A stretch of 64,000 nucleotides of DNA, from NCBI RefSeq assembly GCF_900601905.1, contig NZ_UWFA01000131.1, positions 124,001-188,000 on the forward strand, given 5' to 3'. This document shows positions 17,301 through 25,795 of the stretch, piece by piece. The translations under genes and the position numbers were made by a program. The notes beneath the pieces were generated by a model. That model did no database searches. It was not told where the DNA came from and was given only the letters and a program-made list of their open reading frames with translations. The first letter of the stretch is position 1; each line of letters opens with the position of its first letter. This DNA is from Pseudomonas viridiflava. GTDB lineage: Bacteria; Pseudomonadota; Gammaproteobacteria; Pseudomonadales; Pseudomonadaceae.

Positions 17301-19273
17301 GCCAGCTTGTTACCGGCGTAATCGGCAACCAACACTTCGAATTCCACCGGGCCATCGCCGTCGGTCTGCAGCATGCCGTCAGCTTCGTCGTAATACTCGT
17401 CACCGCTGTTCTGCTGGCTGCCAAACAACGGACGCAGGCCCGGCATCTGTTCTGCTGGCCAGACCGGCTGCACCACGCGCCGGGTAATGGCGCGCCCGCC
17501 GGATTCCTGCAGGCTGGCTTGCAGGACCAACTGCAACGGCGATTTGACCTTCGACCACTGGCTTTCCAGATCCAGGCTCAGCAGCCCTTTTTCATCCAGC
17601 GTGCTGGCGTCGTACTCCAGGTCCTGCTTGAGGTCCTGCTCGGTGATGGAACCGAACTGATAGCCCGGCAAGCCCGGCACCGCCTCACGCAGCGGCCGCA
17701 CATAAAGCAGGTTCAGCAGGCTGTTGCCCGAGGCCGGTGCGCCATAGAGATAACGGCCGCTGATTTCGAACACGGCGTTATCGGCCGGAGCAATCGGTTT
17801 GTCGCTGCCTTTGACTTCCAGCGCCAGACGCTCGGGCAGGAAGTCTTCCACCTGGAACTCATAAAGCTGTGGCTTGCCGTCGCCCAGGTCGAAGACCAGT
17901 TGCCAGCGACCGGTCGGTGCTTGCTCAGCGAGTTGCAGCTGATACTGGTAAAGGCCGGACTTGTCCGCCTCCCAGACAAACTTGCGGCTGACCTGCTCGT
18001 CCGGGCGGCGCACCTCAACGGTGATCGGCTGCGGTTTGACGTCCTTGCCGTCGCTGTCGCGCAACAGACCGTTGAGCAATACCGTTTCGCCGGGGCGATA
18101 CAAATCACGCGGGCCGAAAATGAAGAATTGCAGCGGGTGGGCCTGAGGGCCGGTGATGTCGAATTCGGCAAGATCCAGCGCCGCCGTGTCCAGGCGCAGC
18201 ATGCTGGTCTGCCCATCCTGATGCGCCAGCACCACCGCAGCCTTGGCCGTCAGAGGCAGTTGGGCGTGACCAGCAGTGTCGGTCTTGGCCTGGCCAATCA
18301 CTTTGCCTTCGTTGTCGTACAGCTCAAGCTCGACGCCACTCAGGGCTTTGCCACCCTCCAGCGCCTGGGTGAAAGCGTCCAGACGGTTGGCGTAGCGATG
18401 CACCGACAAGCCGATGTCGCTCAAGGTAAAGATTGTCGCCGGGTTGGCGTAGGAGTAAGTCCCGGAAGAGCGCATCACTGCCAGGTAAACACCCGGCTGT
18501 TGCAGGGGTTTGACTCCGGCAATCGGCAACAGCACGGTTTCCCGGGTATTGCGCGCCGGGTTCAGGTCGAAGCGACCTTCGTAAACCAGTTCAGCGCGGC
18601 TCAGCAACTCACTGGATTCGTAGTACTCAAGGCTCGACGCGCCGCGCCAGCTGCCGAGAAAAGCTGGCAAGGCCTCGGGCTTGATGCGGAAGAATTCGAC
18701 GTTGACCTTATCGACGTTCAGGGCAATGACCGGCAAGCCTTCCGCCAGACGGGTGGGCAACAGACTGCCACGGCTGGCGAAACCAACAGTGGCTTTGAGG
18801 TCAGCGGTTTCCAGGCGGCTGATGAACTCGGCGGCCAGTTTTGCCTTGTTGACGGCCACCAGACCGGCATCAACAGTGAGCACCAGTTTGCGCTGCGGCT
18901 CAAGATGGCGCAGGCGCAATTCCATCAGGTTGTCAGACAGCTCCCATGCACCGTCGACCTTGCCGTTCTTGCTGTCCACCAGATGCAGTTTTTCCGCGAA
19001 CTTCTGCTCCGGGTCCAGCGCAATGGAAAAACTCACCGACAAGGTGCTGGCACCGTCGACCTGGATTTCCGAGACATCGACCACCGTCAACTCACGCCCC
19101 GCGTAGCGTTTGCTCAACTCAGGAAGGTCCACCGCCGGTCTGGGCGTGCTCGACTCCACCGCTGTTGGCTGCGCAACGGGCGCGTTGGCGGAAGCGGGCT
19201 TATCGGAAGTGGAGGAATCGCAGGCGCTCAGCAACGCAAGCGCGCAGGCCAGAAACAATCCTTTGTTAAGCAT
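14318..19273 (-). CDS. Bacterial alpha-2-macroglobulin family lipoprotein (YfhM type)
   Basis: Giant periplasmic lipoprotein, 1651 residues, of the YfhM/ECAM type. These proteins trap foreign proteases through a reactive thioester and are thought to protect the periplasm when the envelope is breached. A signal peptide ends in a lipobox LLSAC (Cys about residue 17). Multiple macroglobulin-like domains follow, including a MG2-type stretch near GPRDLYRPGETVLLNGLLRD. The thioester motif GCLEQ is intact (Cys near residue 1183) in YPYGCLEQTASGLYPSLYAD, and the C-terminus matches the family. The ATG at 19273 was chosen because it begins the lipoprotein signal; the frame is open upstream through a REP. 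Pairing with pbpC suggests joint action in envelope repair and defence. Confidence 0.95.
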   Translation of the reverse strand: MLNKGLFLACALALLSACDSSTSDKPASANAPVAQPTAVESSTPRPAVDLPELSKRYAGRELTVVDVSEIQVDGASTLSVSFSIALDPEQKFAEKLHLVDSKNGKVDGAWELSDNLMELRLRHLEPQRKLVLTVDAGLVAVNKAKLAAEFISRLETADLKATVGFASRGSLLPTRLAEGLPVIALNVDKVNVEFFRIKPEALPAFLGSWRGASSLEYYESSELLSRAELVYEGRFDLNPARNTRETVLLPIAGVKPLQQPGVYLAVMRSSGTYSYANPATIFTLSDIGLSVHRYANRLDAFTQALEGGKALSGVELELYDNEGKVIGQAKTDTAGHAQLPLTAKAAVVLAHQDGQTSMLRLDTAALDLAEFDITGPQAHPLQFFIFGPRDLYRPGETVLLNGLLRDSDGKDVKPQPITVEVRRPDEQVSRKFVWEADKSGLYQYQLQLAEQAPTGRWQLVFDLGDGKPQLYEFQVEDFLPERLALEVKGSDKPIAPADNAVFEISGRYLYGAPASGNSLLNLLYVRPLREAVPGLPGYQFGSITEQDLKQDLEYDASTLDEKGLLSLDLESQWSKVKSPLQLVLQASLQESGGRAITRRVVQPVWPAEQMPGLRPLFGSQQNSGDEYYDEADGMLQTDGDGPVEFEVLVADYAGNKLAADNLKVRLVRERRDYYWNYSDSDGWSYHFNEKFLNLDESTVSIKQGATAKVSFPVETGPYRVEIEDPKTGLISSMRFWAGYRWQDNAEGGAVRPDQVKLALDKPGYNDGDTARVTVTPPSAGKGYLLVESSEGPLWWQEIDVPAEGKTFDVPLDKQWARHDLYVSALVIRPGERKANVTPKRAVGVLHLPLDRSPRKLALTVTAPEKMRPKQALKLKVAAKNADGSVPKEVHVLVSAVDVGILNITRYATPDPFASLFGRKEYGADQLDVYGQLIEAGRNRLATLAFGGDALAKGGKRPDTSVTIVALQSAPVILNEQGEGEVSVDIPDFNGELRIMAQAWTGERYGMAEAKTVVAAPIIAELSAPRFLAGGDQTTVALDLSNLSGAAQKLTVQASADGQLNLANGDLNQTLQLAVGQRTTLRIPVRASGGLGQGKFKVVVQGLVLPGEDLPPFSREWNIGVRPAYPAILKHYRAALTDQLWSLPEGALDAFEPAGREAMLSLSSRPPLNLGEQIRALEAYPYGCLEQTASGLYPSLYADADTLKRLGIKGEADAVRKRKVELGIERLLGMQRHNGSFGLWNADGEEEYWLTAYVTDFLLRARDQGFAVPPEALKKANERLLRYLQERNLVEVSYSQNAEHTRFAVQAYAGLVLARSQQAPLGALRSLFDRRTDARSGLPLVQLSVALEKMGDKPRADQAMQAGLAARRKGNEWLADYGSPLRDQALILSLLEENNLAADKRDQRLFALADEVAANRYLSTQERNALFLAGRGLLGKPEGKWAATLGSGTQSRDISNQQPGLKLDGPLLASPLTVQNQGSETLYQQLTISGYPTQPPAAGGENLSIRREYLNLDGEPAQLGALKSGQLLLVHIEVKAQQRVPDALVVDLLPAGLELENQNLAQSAASLQDASDSVKQWRESMENAGIKHQEYRGDRYVAALDLNGYNTVHLLYLARAVTPGIYRVPPPQVESMYRPNWQALGEAAAQMVVKGK

Positions 19274-19435
19274 GGGGCACTCATTTGGCGTCGGGTGAGA
19301 GAAGGTGACTATATAGCAGCTGTATACCCTCGACATGACAGGATATGTCGAAGCGCAGAATAGACCTCTTGTTTGAGACTTTGTTCTCAGGGCTTGCTGT
19401 AGGAATGGCGGATAGATCTTGTAGGACGAAGACCT

Positions 19436-19523
19436 GTTGGAGCCGGGCTTGCCCGCGAAGAACGATGACGCGGTTTGCCTGAAAGCCGAGGTGTCTGGGT
19501 TCGCGGGCAAGCCTCGCTCCAAC
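19436..19523. repeat. REP pair (BIME-like)
   Basis: GTTGGAGCCGGGCTTGCCCG on the left and CGGGCAAGCCTCGCTCCAAC on the right, with about 45 bases between them. It lies in the divergent gap between the macroglobulin and MATE genes. It belongs to the 'GCTTGCCCGCG' subfamily. Confidence 0.8.
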
Positions 19524-19587
19524 GGCATAAGTGTTGACCGCACGTGAATCCAACTAGCCTACAATGCCCCCTTGCCTGGGAGCCTTC

Positions 19588-20940
19588 ATGTCCACCTTGC
19601 TCAACGACTGGCGCCATCGCTCAACCCATGTTCGGGTGTGGGCACTGGCAGCGCCGATGATCCTGTCCAACATCTCTGTACCGCTGGTGGCGCTGGTCGA
19701 CAGCGCGGTGATCGGCCATCTGCCCCACGCCCATCAATTGGGCGCCGTAGCGGTGGGTTCCACGCTGTATACCTTTCTGGCCTGGTCGATGGGCTTTCTG
19801 CGCATGGGCACGACGGGGTTCGCGTCCCAGGCGGCGGGCCGCGGCGACGGCTCTGCGTTGCGCCAGATTCTGCTGCAAGGTCTGCTGCTATCCATGGGGC
19901 TGGCGCTGCTGTTGGCAGTCATCGGCTTACCCTTCAGCCATCTGGCGCTGAGCATGATGCAACCGTCTGCTGACCTGCAGCAGCTCACCGGAGAGTTCTT
20001 TCACACGCGACTGTTCGGCCTGCCCGCCGCGCTGGCCGGCTATGCGCTGGTCGGGTGGTTCCTCGGCACCCAGAACGCCCGCGCACCGCTGATCATCCTG
20101 CTGACCACCAACCTGATCAACATCGCCTTGAACCTCTGGTTTGTCATGGGCCTGGACTGGGGCGTGGTCGGTTCAGCCCGTGCTTCAGTGATTGCCGAGT
20201 GGATCGGTGCACTGCTCGGCCTGGCCCTGACTCGCAAGACCCTGCGCCACTGGCCAGGCCATGTGGCCTGGGCTGCCTTGAAACTGTGGAACAACTGGCG
20301 CCCGCTGCTGGCGGTCAACCGGGACATTTTCATTCGCAGCCTGGTGCTGCAATCGGTGTTTTTCCTGATCACCGTGCAAGGCGCAAGGCTTGGCGATGCA
20401 ACCGTGGCGGCCAATGCGCTGCTGCTCAACGGCCTTCTGATAACCGCCCATGCACTGGATGGCCTGGCCCATGCCGTGGAAGCGCTTTGCGGGCATGCCA
20501 TCGGTGCCCGTGACAAAGACGCCTTGCGCCGCTCGTTGACCGTGGCTGCGGGCTGGTCGCTGATTGCCAGCCTGGGCTTTGCACTGTTGTTCCTGCTGGC
20601 GGGCCACTGGTTTATCGCACTGCAGACGGACATCGTCGAGGTTCGGCAAACGGCGTTTATCTATCTGCCGTATCTGGCCGCATTGCCGCTGCTGGCGGTC
20701 TGGAGTTATCTGTTGGACGGCCTGTTCATCGGGGCCACTCGTGCCCGTGAAATGCGCAACACCATGCTGGCCAACATGCTGCTCATCGCCCCTTTTGCCT
20801 GGGCGCTGCATGACTTTGGCAACCACGGCCTCTGGCTCACGCTCCTGACCTTCATGGTGCTGCGCGCCTTAACGCTGGGCTTTGTCACCTGGCAATTGAG
20901 CCAACGCGGGGCGTGGTTCAATGGCCAGTCAGGGCATTGA
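19588..20940 (+). CDS. MATE-family efflux transporter (DinF-like)
   Basis: Multidrug and toxin extrusion family cation-coupled exporter, 450 residues, about twelve membrane helices. The first MATE repeat has MILSNISVPLVALVDSAVIG and the loop GFLRMGTTGFASQAAGRGD, which closely follows the DinF subgroup. The second repeat begins near ALDGLAHAVEALCGHAIGA. The ATG at 19588 has GGGAG about six bases upstream; an in-frame ATG at 19564 lacks one. The substrate cannot be told from sequence. It is convergent with vgrG, only 8 bases separating their stops, and is divergent from the macroglobulin gene. Confidence 0.93.
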   Translation: MSTLLNDWRHRSTHVRVWALAAPMILSNISVPLVALVDSAVIGHLPHAHQLGAVAVGSTLYTFLAWSMGFLRMGTTGFASQAAGRGDGSALRQILLQGLLLSMGLALLLAVIGLPFSHLALSMMQPSADLQQLTGEFFHTRLFGLPAALAGYALVGWFLGTQNARAPLIILLTTNLINIALNLWFVMGLDWGVVGSARASVIAEWIGALLGLALTRKTLRHWPGHVAWAALKLWNNWRPLLAVNRDIFIRSLVLQSVFFLITVQGARLGDATVAANALLLNGLLITAHALDGLAHAVEALCGHAIGARDKDALRRSLTVAAGWSLIASLGFALLFLLAGHWFIALQTDIVEVRQTAFIYLPYLAALPLLAVWSYLLDGLFIGATRAREMRNTMLANMLLIAPFAWALHDFGNHGLWLTLLTFMVLRALTLGFVTWQLSQRGAWFNGQSGH

Positions 20941-20948
20941 TCGTCGCT

Positions 20949-22355
20949 TCAGTCGTTTGCTTCGGTGACGCCACGTGCGCCAATAAACAGAACCTGCGGG
21001 CTGCTCAGCTTCACCCCATCGGCATCAATCGTCAGTTGGCTCTGGCCGACGCGAAAGGACATTTCCCGTCCCTCTTCATAAGCAATCTGAGCGCCACCGT
21101 CGATCTGGATACCAGGCTCTTCGCCCAGCGCAGTCGCCAGAGACAGCTGGACCTGAACCCGCTCAGGGGTCATGCAGGGCAGCGGCGCTGTTGGCATGAG
21201 TTCGGTAGGACGCCACAGACAGCCGATGATCAGCGGCCTGTCTATATCTCCCTCCTCGAAGCTCACCATGACCTGCATGCCGCCCAGCAAACTGCTGGTC
21301 AAATGCTCACTGACGGGTAACCAGCAATGGTTATGAATGGCAGCATGCCCCTGACCCACCCAGTCAAACAGGGCTTTGACCCGGCCTTCTGCGTCCCGGC
21401 TGACAGGTTCACCTTCGCCACCCACAATCTGCGCCCTGTGCAGCGGTACCCGGTAAAGGCGCGGCCGAGACCTGGGCTTGAAACCCGCCTCCCATGAAGC
21501 CACTTTGAAATGGTTGATGTACATCGGCGGCTCATGCCCGGTTGCCGCATCCATCTGCCGCGGGTCGAAACCCTGATGCACCACCTTCGTCACCAGCCAT
21601 AGATGGTTGAGCCCTGCGTCAGGATGCCCCATAAGCGGCAACAGATACCCGCACGCCACAAAAGGCAGCGTGCTTTCTCCCTCTGCGCCGGGCCGAGAGG
21701 TGTCGACCTGCTCGTCGGGCTCGGTATTGATCGAGAAGCGCGCAACACCTGGTTGCATGGGCGACTGCTGATAATGGGCAACCGGACCTCGAGGAAAACC
21801 GCGCAGCCCCTCGCCAAACACCAGCTCATGACCCAGCCGGGAATGCTGAAAGTGGTAGTGGATGCCTTCCTCGGCACACAAGCGCTGCACCAGCTCCAGA
21901 TCCGACTCTCGATACTGCGCGCAGTATTCGCGCCTTGGCGGCTCGGCCTTGAGGTCGAAACGATAGGTGTGCTCGCGAATGCCATGTTCGCGCAGCACCT
22001 GATCAATGATCTGGGTCGCGCTCATGCACTGGAAAATTCGCGGCGTATAGCGCTGCGCCAGACAGGCCAGGCGAGGCCCGATCGTCAACTGATAACACGC
22101 AGGCCCCGGCCGGAAATGGCTGCGCATGACGCCCTGGATCTGACCATGAATACCTGAATCACGCCCCTTGAAGCTCAGAAACGCGGTCTTGTACATGAGG
22201 TTCGGCACATCCAGCCAAGGGTCATCAATGAGCACTTCAAGCTCAAAAACAAAAGGCTCGCTGATGGCCTGCGTTCCGGTGAACGACAGCACCTGCAGAT
22301 CCTGGAACAGAGGATCAATGTCCAAACGAAAGTGATGCGCGGCGGAACCGGCCAT
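20949..22355 (-). CDS. vgrG: Type VI secretion VgrG/TssI spike protein
   Basis: Trimeric spike of the type VI secretion tube. Residues 1-330 match the gp27-like domain (FTGTQAISEPFVFELEVLID; the box SDLELVQRLCAEEGIHYHF; HGIREHTYRFDL). The gp5/OB-like part follows with GRVKALFDWVGQG, HNHCWLPVSEH and MVSFEEGDIDRPLIIG. At 468 residues it lacks a long C-terminal extension, so it carries no fused toxin. No PAAR, adaptor or effector gene follows; it ends against the convergent MATE gene. No T6SS core gene is in the window, so it would need an apparatus encoded elsewhere. A DNase bacteriocin gene is divergent at 243 bases. Confidence 0.93.
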   Translation of the reverse strand: MAGSAAHHFRLDIDPLFQDLQVLSFTGTQAISEPFVFELEVLIDDPWLDVPNLMYKTAFLSFKGRDSGIHGQIQGVMRSHFRPGPACYQLTIGPRLACLAQRYTPRIFQCMSATQIIDQVLREHGIREHTYRFDLKAEPPRREYCAQYRESDLELVQRLCAEEGIHYHFQHSRLGHELVFGEGLRGFPRGPVAHYQQSPMQPGVARFSINTEPDEQVDTSRPGAEGESTLPFVACGYLLPLMGHPDAGLNHLWLVTKVVHQGFDPRQMDAATGHEPPMYINHFKVASWEAGFKPRSRPRLYRVPLHRAQIVGGEGEPVSRDAEGRVKALFDWVGQGHAAIHNHCWLPVSEHLTSSLLGGMQVMVSFEEGDIDRPLIIGCLWRPTELMPTAPLPCMTPERVQVQLSLATALGEEPGIQIDGGAQIAYEEGREMSFRVGQSQLTIDADGVKLSSPQVLFIGARGVTEAND

Positions 22356-22563
22356 GTGGTTTGTCTCTACAGGGGAAACGGCCGTGAATTCTGGCCGAGA
22401 AGGCCTGCCGGGTAGAGAGCGAAACGCAGAAAAGGAAGTTGCCTACAGAAAAACAGGAAGTGGATTACGCAATAACGATTTTTAACTCCCAAAGAAAACG
22501 CCTGGTCATTCTCAGCAAAAAAACATCATAACTATATCTATTCACTACATCACAATCGACAAA

Positions 22564-22602
22564 CCATACAACCTGACCCTACAAACAAGGAGGGTTGTAT
22601 GG
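22564..22602 (+). promoter_or_regulatory. Inverted repeat enclosing the bacteriocin ribosome site and start codon
   Basis: CCATACAACC (22564-22573) is exactly complementary to GGTTGTATGG (22593-22602). An extra A-T pair sits outside the stem. The strong ribosome binding site AAGGAGGG (22587-22594) lies mostly in the loop and its end in the stem; the ATG start (22599-22601) lies in the stem. As mRNA this hairpin could limit translation of the toxin gene. Confidence 0.6.
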
Positions 22603-24560
22603 TCACAAGAAAAAAGCGACAAACTAACTTACTGCACGATACAACGACGGGAACTGTGAACATCGGACACGGCGGTTCGGCGAAACAACCCACTATCGGT
22701 TTCTTTGGCGGCGGGTTCACTAATACCCGAGGGTCGAGTAAAAAACGCAGACGACGTCGTAAGCTCGCAATTGCTCAGCAAAGAGCTAGAGAGCAGGCGC
22801 ATGCACAGGCTCAGGCTAGAGCTGAGGCGCAAGCGCGTGATCGCGCACAAGCCGAAGCCCGCGAAAGAGAAGAAGCCCAACGTAGAGCGGATGCCCAAGC
22901 GCAAGCCGCTGAGCATGCTATTGCTGAAAGGGAGCGTGCGAACAGGGCTTACAAAGATGCTCTCAGCACACTCAGCAGTGCTTATCACACAGAAAGCAAC
23001 GAGCTTTCCCAGCGATATAAACAAAAATCTGAAGATTTAGCCAGTTCACTACACCAGGAATTGGATGCTTTGGCGCAGCCTTCAAGCAGCCCGAACCCAG
23101 AGGCTCAACTACTTGATTTAATTCTGGAAGAAAAGTCTCGAATAAACTATCTGGTCAGCAGTAAAACTTCTCAACTAGAAGCTGAAAATCTACGCGCCTC
23201 AGCGGGAGATGCATCTCAACCATTCCCGTATACGGCAGAGCAACACCAGCATCACTTGGTGGGGAATAGCCTCGGAGACGCCCAGCGCGTCCACCGCTTG
23301 CACGAAGTCTGGCGCGAAGGCACCGGGAGATTCTATGAGCAGAAGTTACTAGCCGAGTCAATTAGCCTTCTCTCCGACAAATCAAAACTGCTCTCTGAGC
23401 AATATGCGCAAGCTCACCTTTCCCAACACGTTGTTACCGAAGATTCTCCGGCAAAGCCAGCAGTGGGCGCAGCCAACAACGCTTTAGCCAACGCAGCAGA
23501 ACTTTGGGCCATGGTTTCCGGACCGCCCCTGCCTAACGCCGGCGTGACAACACACGGCGGTACGGTGATGGGAGAAGCTACCCGGATCGCCAAGGAGCAG
23601 TTCACGCGCGCCGTAATACAGCGACTTGGCCGAAACCTGCCTGCACTCCTCGCTACCTACTCATCCGAGACAGGAAACGCAGAGCGGTCGGCACCGGTTA
23701 TGGGCACGCCGCTCTCCCAGCTGAACATCCCGGAAGGGCTGGACCTTGAGTTCATCGCCAACAAAAAAGGGACTATTGACCTTCCCCACCGACTGATAGT
23801 TGAACAAGTCAGCGGCGGGCCCATCGCCAAATGGGTAGAAACGGATGGCGTCACCATCGGCACAAAGGTTCGCGTAAGAAATTTCACCTACAACGCGCAG
23901 AACAATACGTACGAATTTATCCGTGACGGGGACTACATCCCTGCGCTGATTTGGACTCCAATTATCCGTCCTGACGACAGTTCTACGAGTTCGCCGGACC
24001 GCGCTCCTGACTTACCCGTTGATCCTGGGAACACGATTACAAGTCTGGTTCCGGACACTGAATTTTATCCGGCAGTAGATAGAAGCAATCCAGATGATTA
24101 TATTCTCAAGTCACCGCCTGGCTCCGGTTTGCCGGACACATACATCCTATTCAAGGACCCAAGAGCAGAAGCGGGTATCGCGAATGGCTATGGTCAACCC
24201 ATCACTGGCACTTGGCTTGGAGAAGAAAGTCGTAATAAAGGAGCCTCCGTGCCTTCACACATTGCCGACCAACTACGAGGTCAACGGTTCAATCACTTCA
24301 ACGAGCATAGACAGGCTATGTGGGAAGCCATATCCAAGGATCCGGCGCTCAAAAAGCAATTCACTGACGTGAACCTGAACTTGATGAAAAAAGGTGCCGC
24401 CCCCTACGCGCCTATTGAGGAGCAGGTCGGCGGACGTCAAAAATTTGAAGTCCATCACAAAGATGAAGTGGCAAAAGGCGGAGCCGTATATGACATGGAC
24501 AACTGGTCGATTATAACTCCTGCGCAGCACATCTTGCACCACAAGGAAAACCAAAAATGA
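22599..24560 (+). CDS. S-type pyocin/colicin-like DNase bacteriocin
   Basis: Killer protein of the S-type pyocin/colicin E DNase family, 653 residues. It is presumed to be released, enter a related cell and cut its DNA. A basic, disordered N-terminus is followed by an Ala/Gln/Arg/Glu coiled coil (residues about 55-130), a mid region, the pyocin S translocation-type domain near residues 365-450 (IDLPHRLIVEQVSGGP, GDYIPALIWTP) and a colicin-type HNH nuclease. In the nuclease, GQPITGTWLGE and RGQRFNHFNEHRQAMWE lead to the HNH site: His619-His620, Asn635, His644 and His648. Low GC content and codon use differ from the flanking genes, which suggests transfer. No lysis gene or LexA or PrtN box was recognised. 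The following immunity gene overlaps by four bases. Confidence 0.93.
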   Translation: MVTRKKRQTNLLHDTTTGTVNIGHGGSAKQPTIGFFGGGFTNTRGSSKKRRRRRKLAIAQQRAREQAHAQAQARAEAQARDRAQAEAREREEAQRRADAQAQAAEHAIAERERANRAYKDALSTLSSAYHTESNELSQRYKQKSEDLASSLHQELDALAQPSSSPNPEAQLLDLILEEKSRINYLVSSKTSQLEAENLRASAGDASQPFPYTAEQHQHHLVGNSLGDAQRVHRLHEVWREGTGRFYEQKLLAESISLLSDKSKLLSEQYAQAHLSQHVVTEDSPAKPAVGAANNALANAAELWAMVSGPPLPNAGVTTHGGTVMGEATRIAKEQFTRAVIQRLGRNLPALLATYSSETGNAERSAPVMGTPLSQLNIPEGLDLEFIANKKGTIDLPHRLIVEQVSGGPIAKWVETDGVTIGTKVRVRNFTYNAQNNTYEFIRDGDYIPALIWTPIIRPDDSSTSSPDRAPDLPVDPGNTITSLVPDTEFYPAVDRSNPDDYILKSPPGSGLPDTYILFKDPRAEAGIANGYGQPITGTWLGEESRNKGASVPSHIADQLRGQRFNHFNEHRQAMWEAISKDPALKKQFTDVNLNLMKKGAAPYAPIEEQVGGRQKFEVHHKDEVAKGGAVYDMDNWSIITPAQHILHHKENQK

Positions 24561-24835
24561 AAACGACAAAATCAAAGCTTGAAGACTATACCGAAGCGGA
24601 GTTCCTAAGCTTTTTAGAAAACCTGTTCGAGCCGTCAGTTCCCCTTGAAGGGGACGCCTATGGTGACTACATCGATATACAAGTGAAGCACTTCGTTGAA
24701 ATAACAGAGCATCCTGCCAAAACCGATCTAATTTTCTACCCCCGAGAAGGAGTAGAAGACAGCCCAAAAGGCATTCTAAAAGAAGTAAAAGATTGGCGAG
24801 AAAAGAATGGAAAACCCGGATTCAAACCCAGCTAA
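24557..24835 (+). CDS. Colicin/pyocin DNase immunity protein (Im9 family)
   Basis: Small acidic inhibitor, 92 residues, that protects the producer by binding the nuclease domain of the adjacent bacteriocin. The family pattern is clear: DYTEAEFLSFLENL at the start, HFVEITEHPAKTDLIFYPREG in the inhibitor helix region, including the conserved Tyr-Pro, and DSPKGILKEVKDWREKNGKPGFK at the end, split over the last 30 residues. Start ATG overlaps the toxin stop (ATGA), so translation is coupled. The specificity-determining region near residues 25-45 is diverged from Im9, as expected for a cognate pair. Confidence 0.95.
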   Translation: MKTTKSKLEDYTEAEFLSFLENLFEPSVPLEGDAYGDYIDIQVKHFVEITEHPAKTDLIFYPREGVEDSPKGILKEVKDWREKNGKPGFKPS

Positions 24836-24924
24836 AACGACGATCTTTGCGTCCTAGCCAAGCCACAACCACTACAAGCTCAGAATGCAACTATTAAATT
24901 ATTTATATTCAAGAGAATCCAATC

Positions 24925-25764
24925 ATGGAAGAATTTTACTCACAGCTTCATCAACTACCAAACTTCCTCCAATCAGAAGTTACCGCACATGCTGGCCACC
25001 TTCATGGCTTATCGCCCGTCCAGATCGTGAGCCGCTACCGAGGGGCGACCGACCATCTCATTGCAAGCAAGCGTGCGGGTATCCAACAGGAGCATATCGA
25101 TAACGCCAATTTATTCTGGGGCGGGGTCCAGTCCACGAAAGCAGATGTTGAAAATATGATGACGCTAGGGACCCTGCCGGGGCACGGAGCCACCGATTAC
25201 TACTCGCTGACGGTAAAAGCTAATTTCGTCATGCAATGCATCCGGTTTCTAAGCAATTTTAGAAATAGTCTTATGAGCATTCAGCCACGCCTGGAGGAAC
25301 AAGAGCGCCAGCATGCAAGACTTCAAGCTGAAGAAGCCGCGCGACAGCTCGCTCAGCGCCAAGCCGAAGAAGCCGCACGGCAGTTAGCCCAGCAACAGGC
25401 TGAGGAAGCTGAACGCCAGCGGCGCGCAGAAGAGGTGGCGGCCCAACAGCGTGCCAAGGAGGCAGCCATTCGACTTGCCCAGCACCAAGTAGAAGAAGCA
25501 ACTCGGACGCTTACCGAACGCCGAGCAGACGAGCAAGCGCGACAGGTGGCCATCCAACAGTCTGATTCAGGCACCGGCATTACTTTGGTATCCGGCCCGA
25601 AAATAATCGCAGAGATTGAAACGGCAGTATTGCAGCTCAAGCAGAAAGTACAGCGGGCCGTGGAAGAGTTTGCTCAAGTGGTCGAGGTCAACTTCGATGC
25701 AAGCGACACAGAACATCTAAAAGCGATTGGTTACGTCAAGATGGAAGCGCTACAGCCTGCATGA
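24925..25764 (+). CDS. Coiled-coil protein of unknown function downstream of the bacteriocin
   Basis: A 279-residue protein that I do not recognise. Residues 1-120 are mixed helical with no motif I can name (for example LHGLSPVQIVSRYRGATDHL). Residues about 128-215 are a long Ala/Gln/Arg/Glu coiled coil made of near-repeats of QRQAEEAARQLAQ and related forms. Residues 220-279 form a short C-terminal helical/beta segment. It has no signal peptide or membrane segment. It lies 89 bases after the immunity gene on the same strand and has similarly lower GC content, so it may belong to the same acquired module. The toxin has a coiled coil of similar composition, though the two could be alike by composition alone. 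It could be an accessory protein or a leftover of another bacteriocin. Confidence 0.6.
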   Translation: MEEFYSQLHQLPNFLQSEVTAHAGHLHGLSPVQIVSRYRGATDHLIASKRAGIQQEHIDNANLFWGGVQSTKADVENMMTLGTLPGHGATDYYSLTVKANFVMQCIRFLSNFRNSLMSIQPRLEEQERQHARLQAEEAARQLAQRQAEEAARQLAQQQAEEAERQRRAEEVAAQQRAKEAAIRLAQHQVEEATRTLTERRADEQARQVAIQQSDSGTGITLVSGPKIIAEIETAVLQLKQKVQRAVEEFAQVVEVNFDASDTEHLKAIGYVKMEALQPA

Positions 25765-25795
25765 GCTGATCCGCGCATGTAACGATTGATCTGCT

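Noticed and set aside
16736..19363. 875-codon plus-strand open frame opposite the alpha-2-macroglobulin gene.
   Set aside because: High GC with biased third positions leaves the antisense frame open. The minus-strand protein has intact family motifs and a thioester site.
22356..22598. SOS (LexA) or PrtN-type control site upstream of the bacteriocin.
   Set aside because: I looked for CTGT-N8-ACAG and tandem P-box patterns and found none that match.
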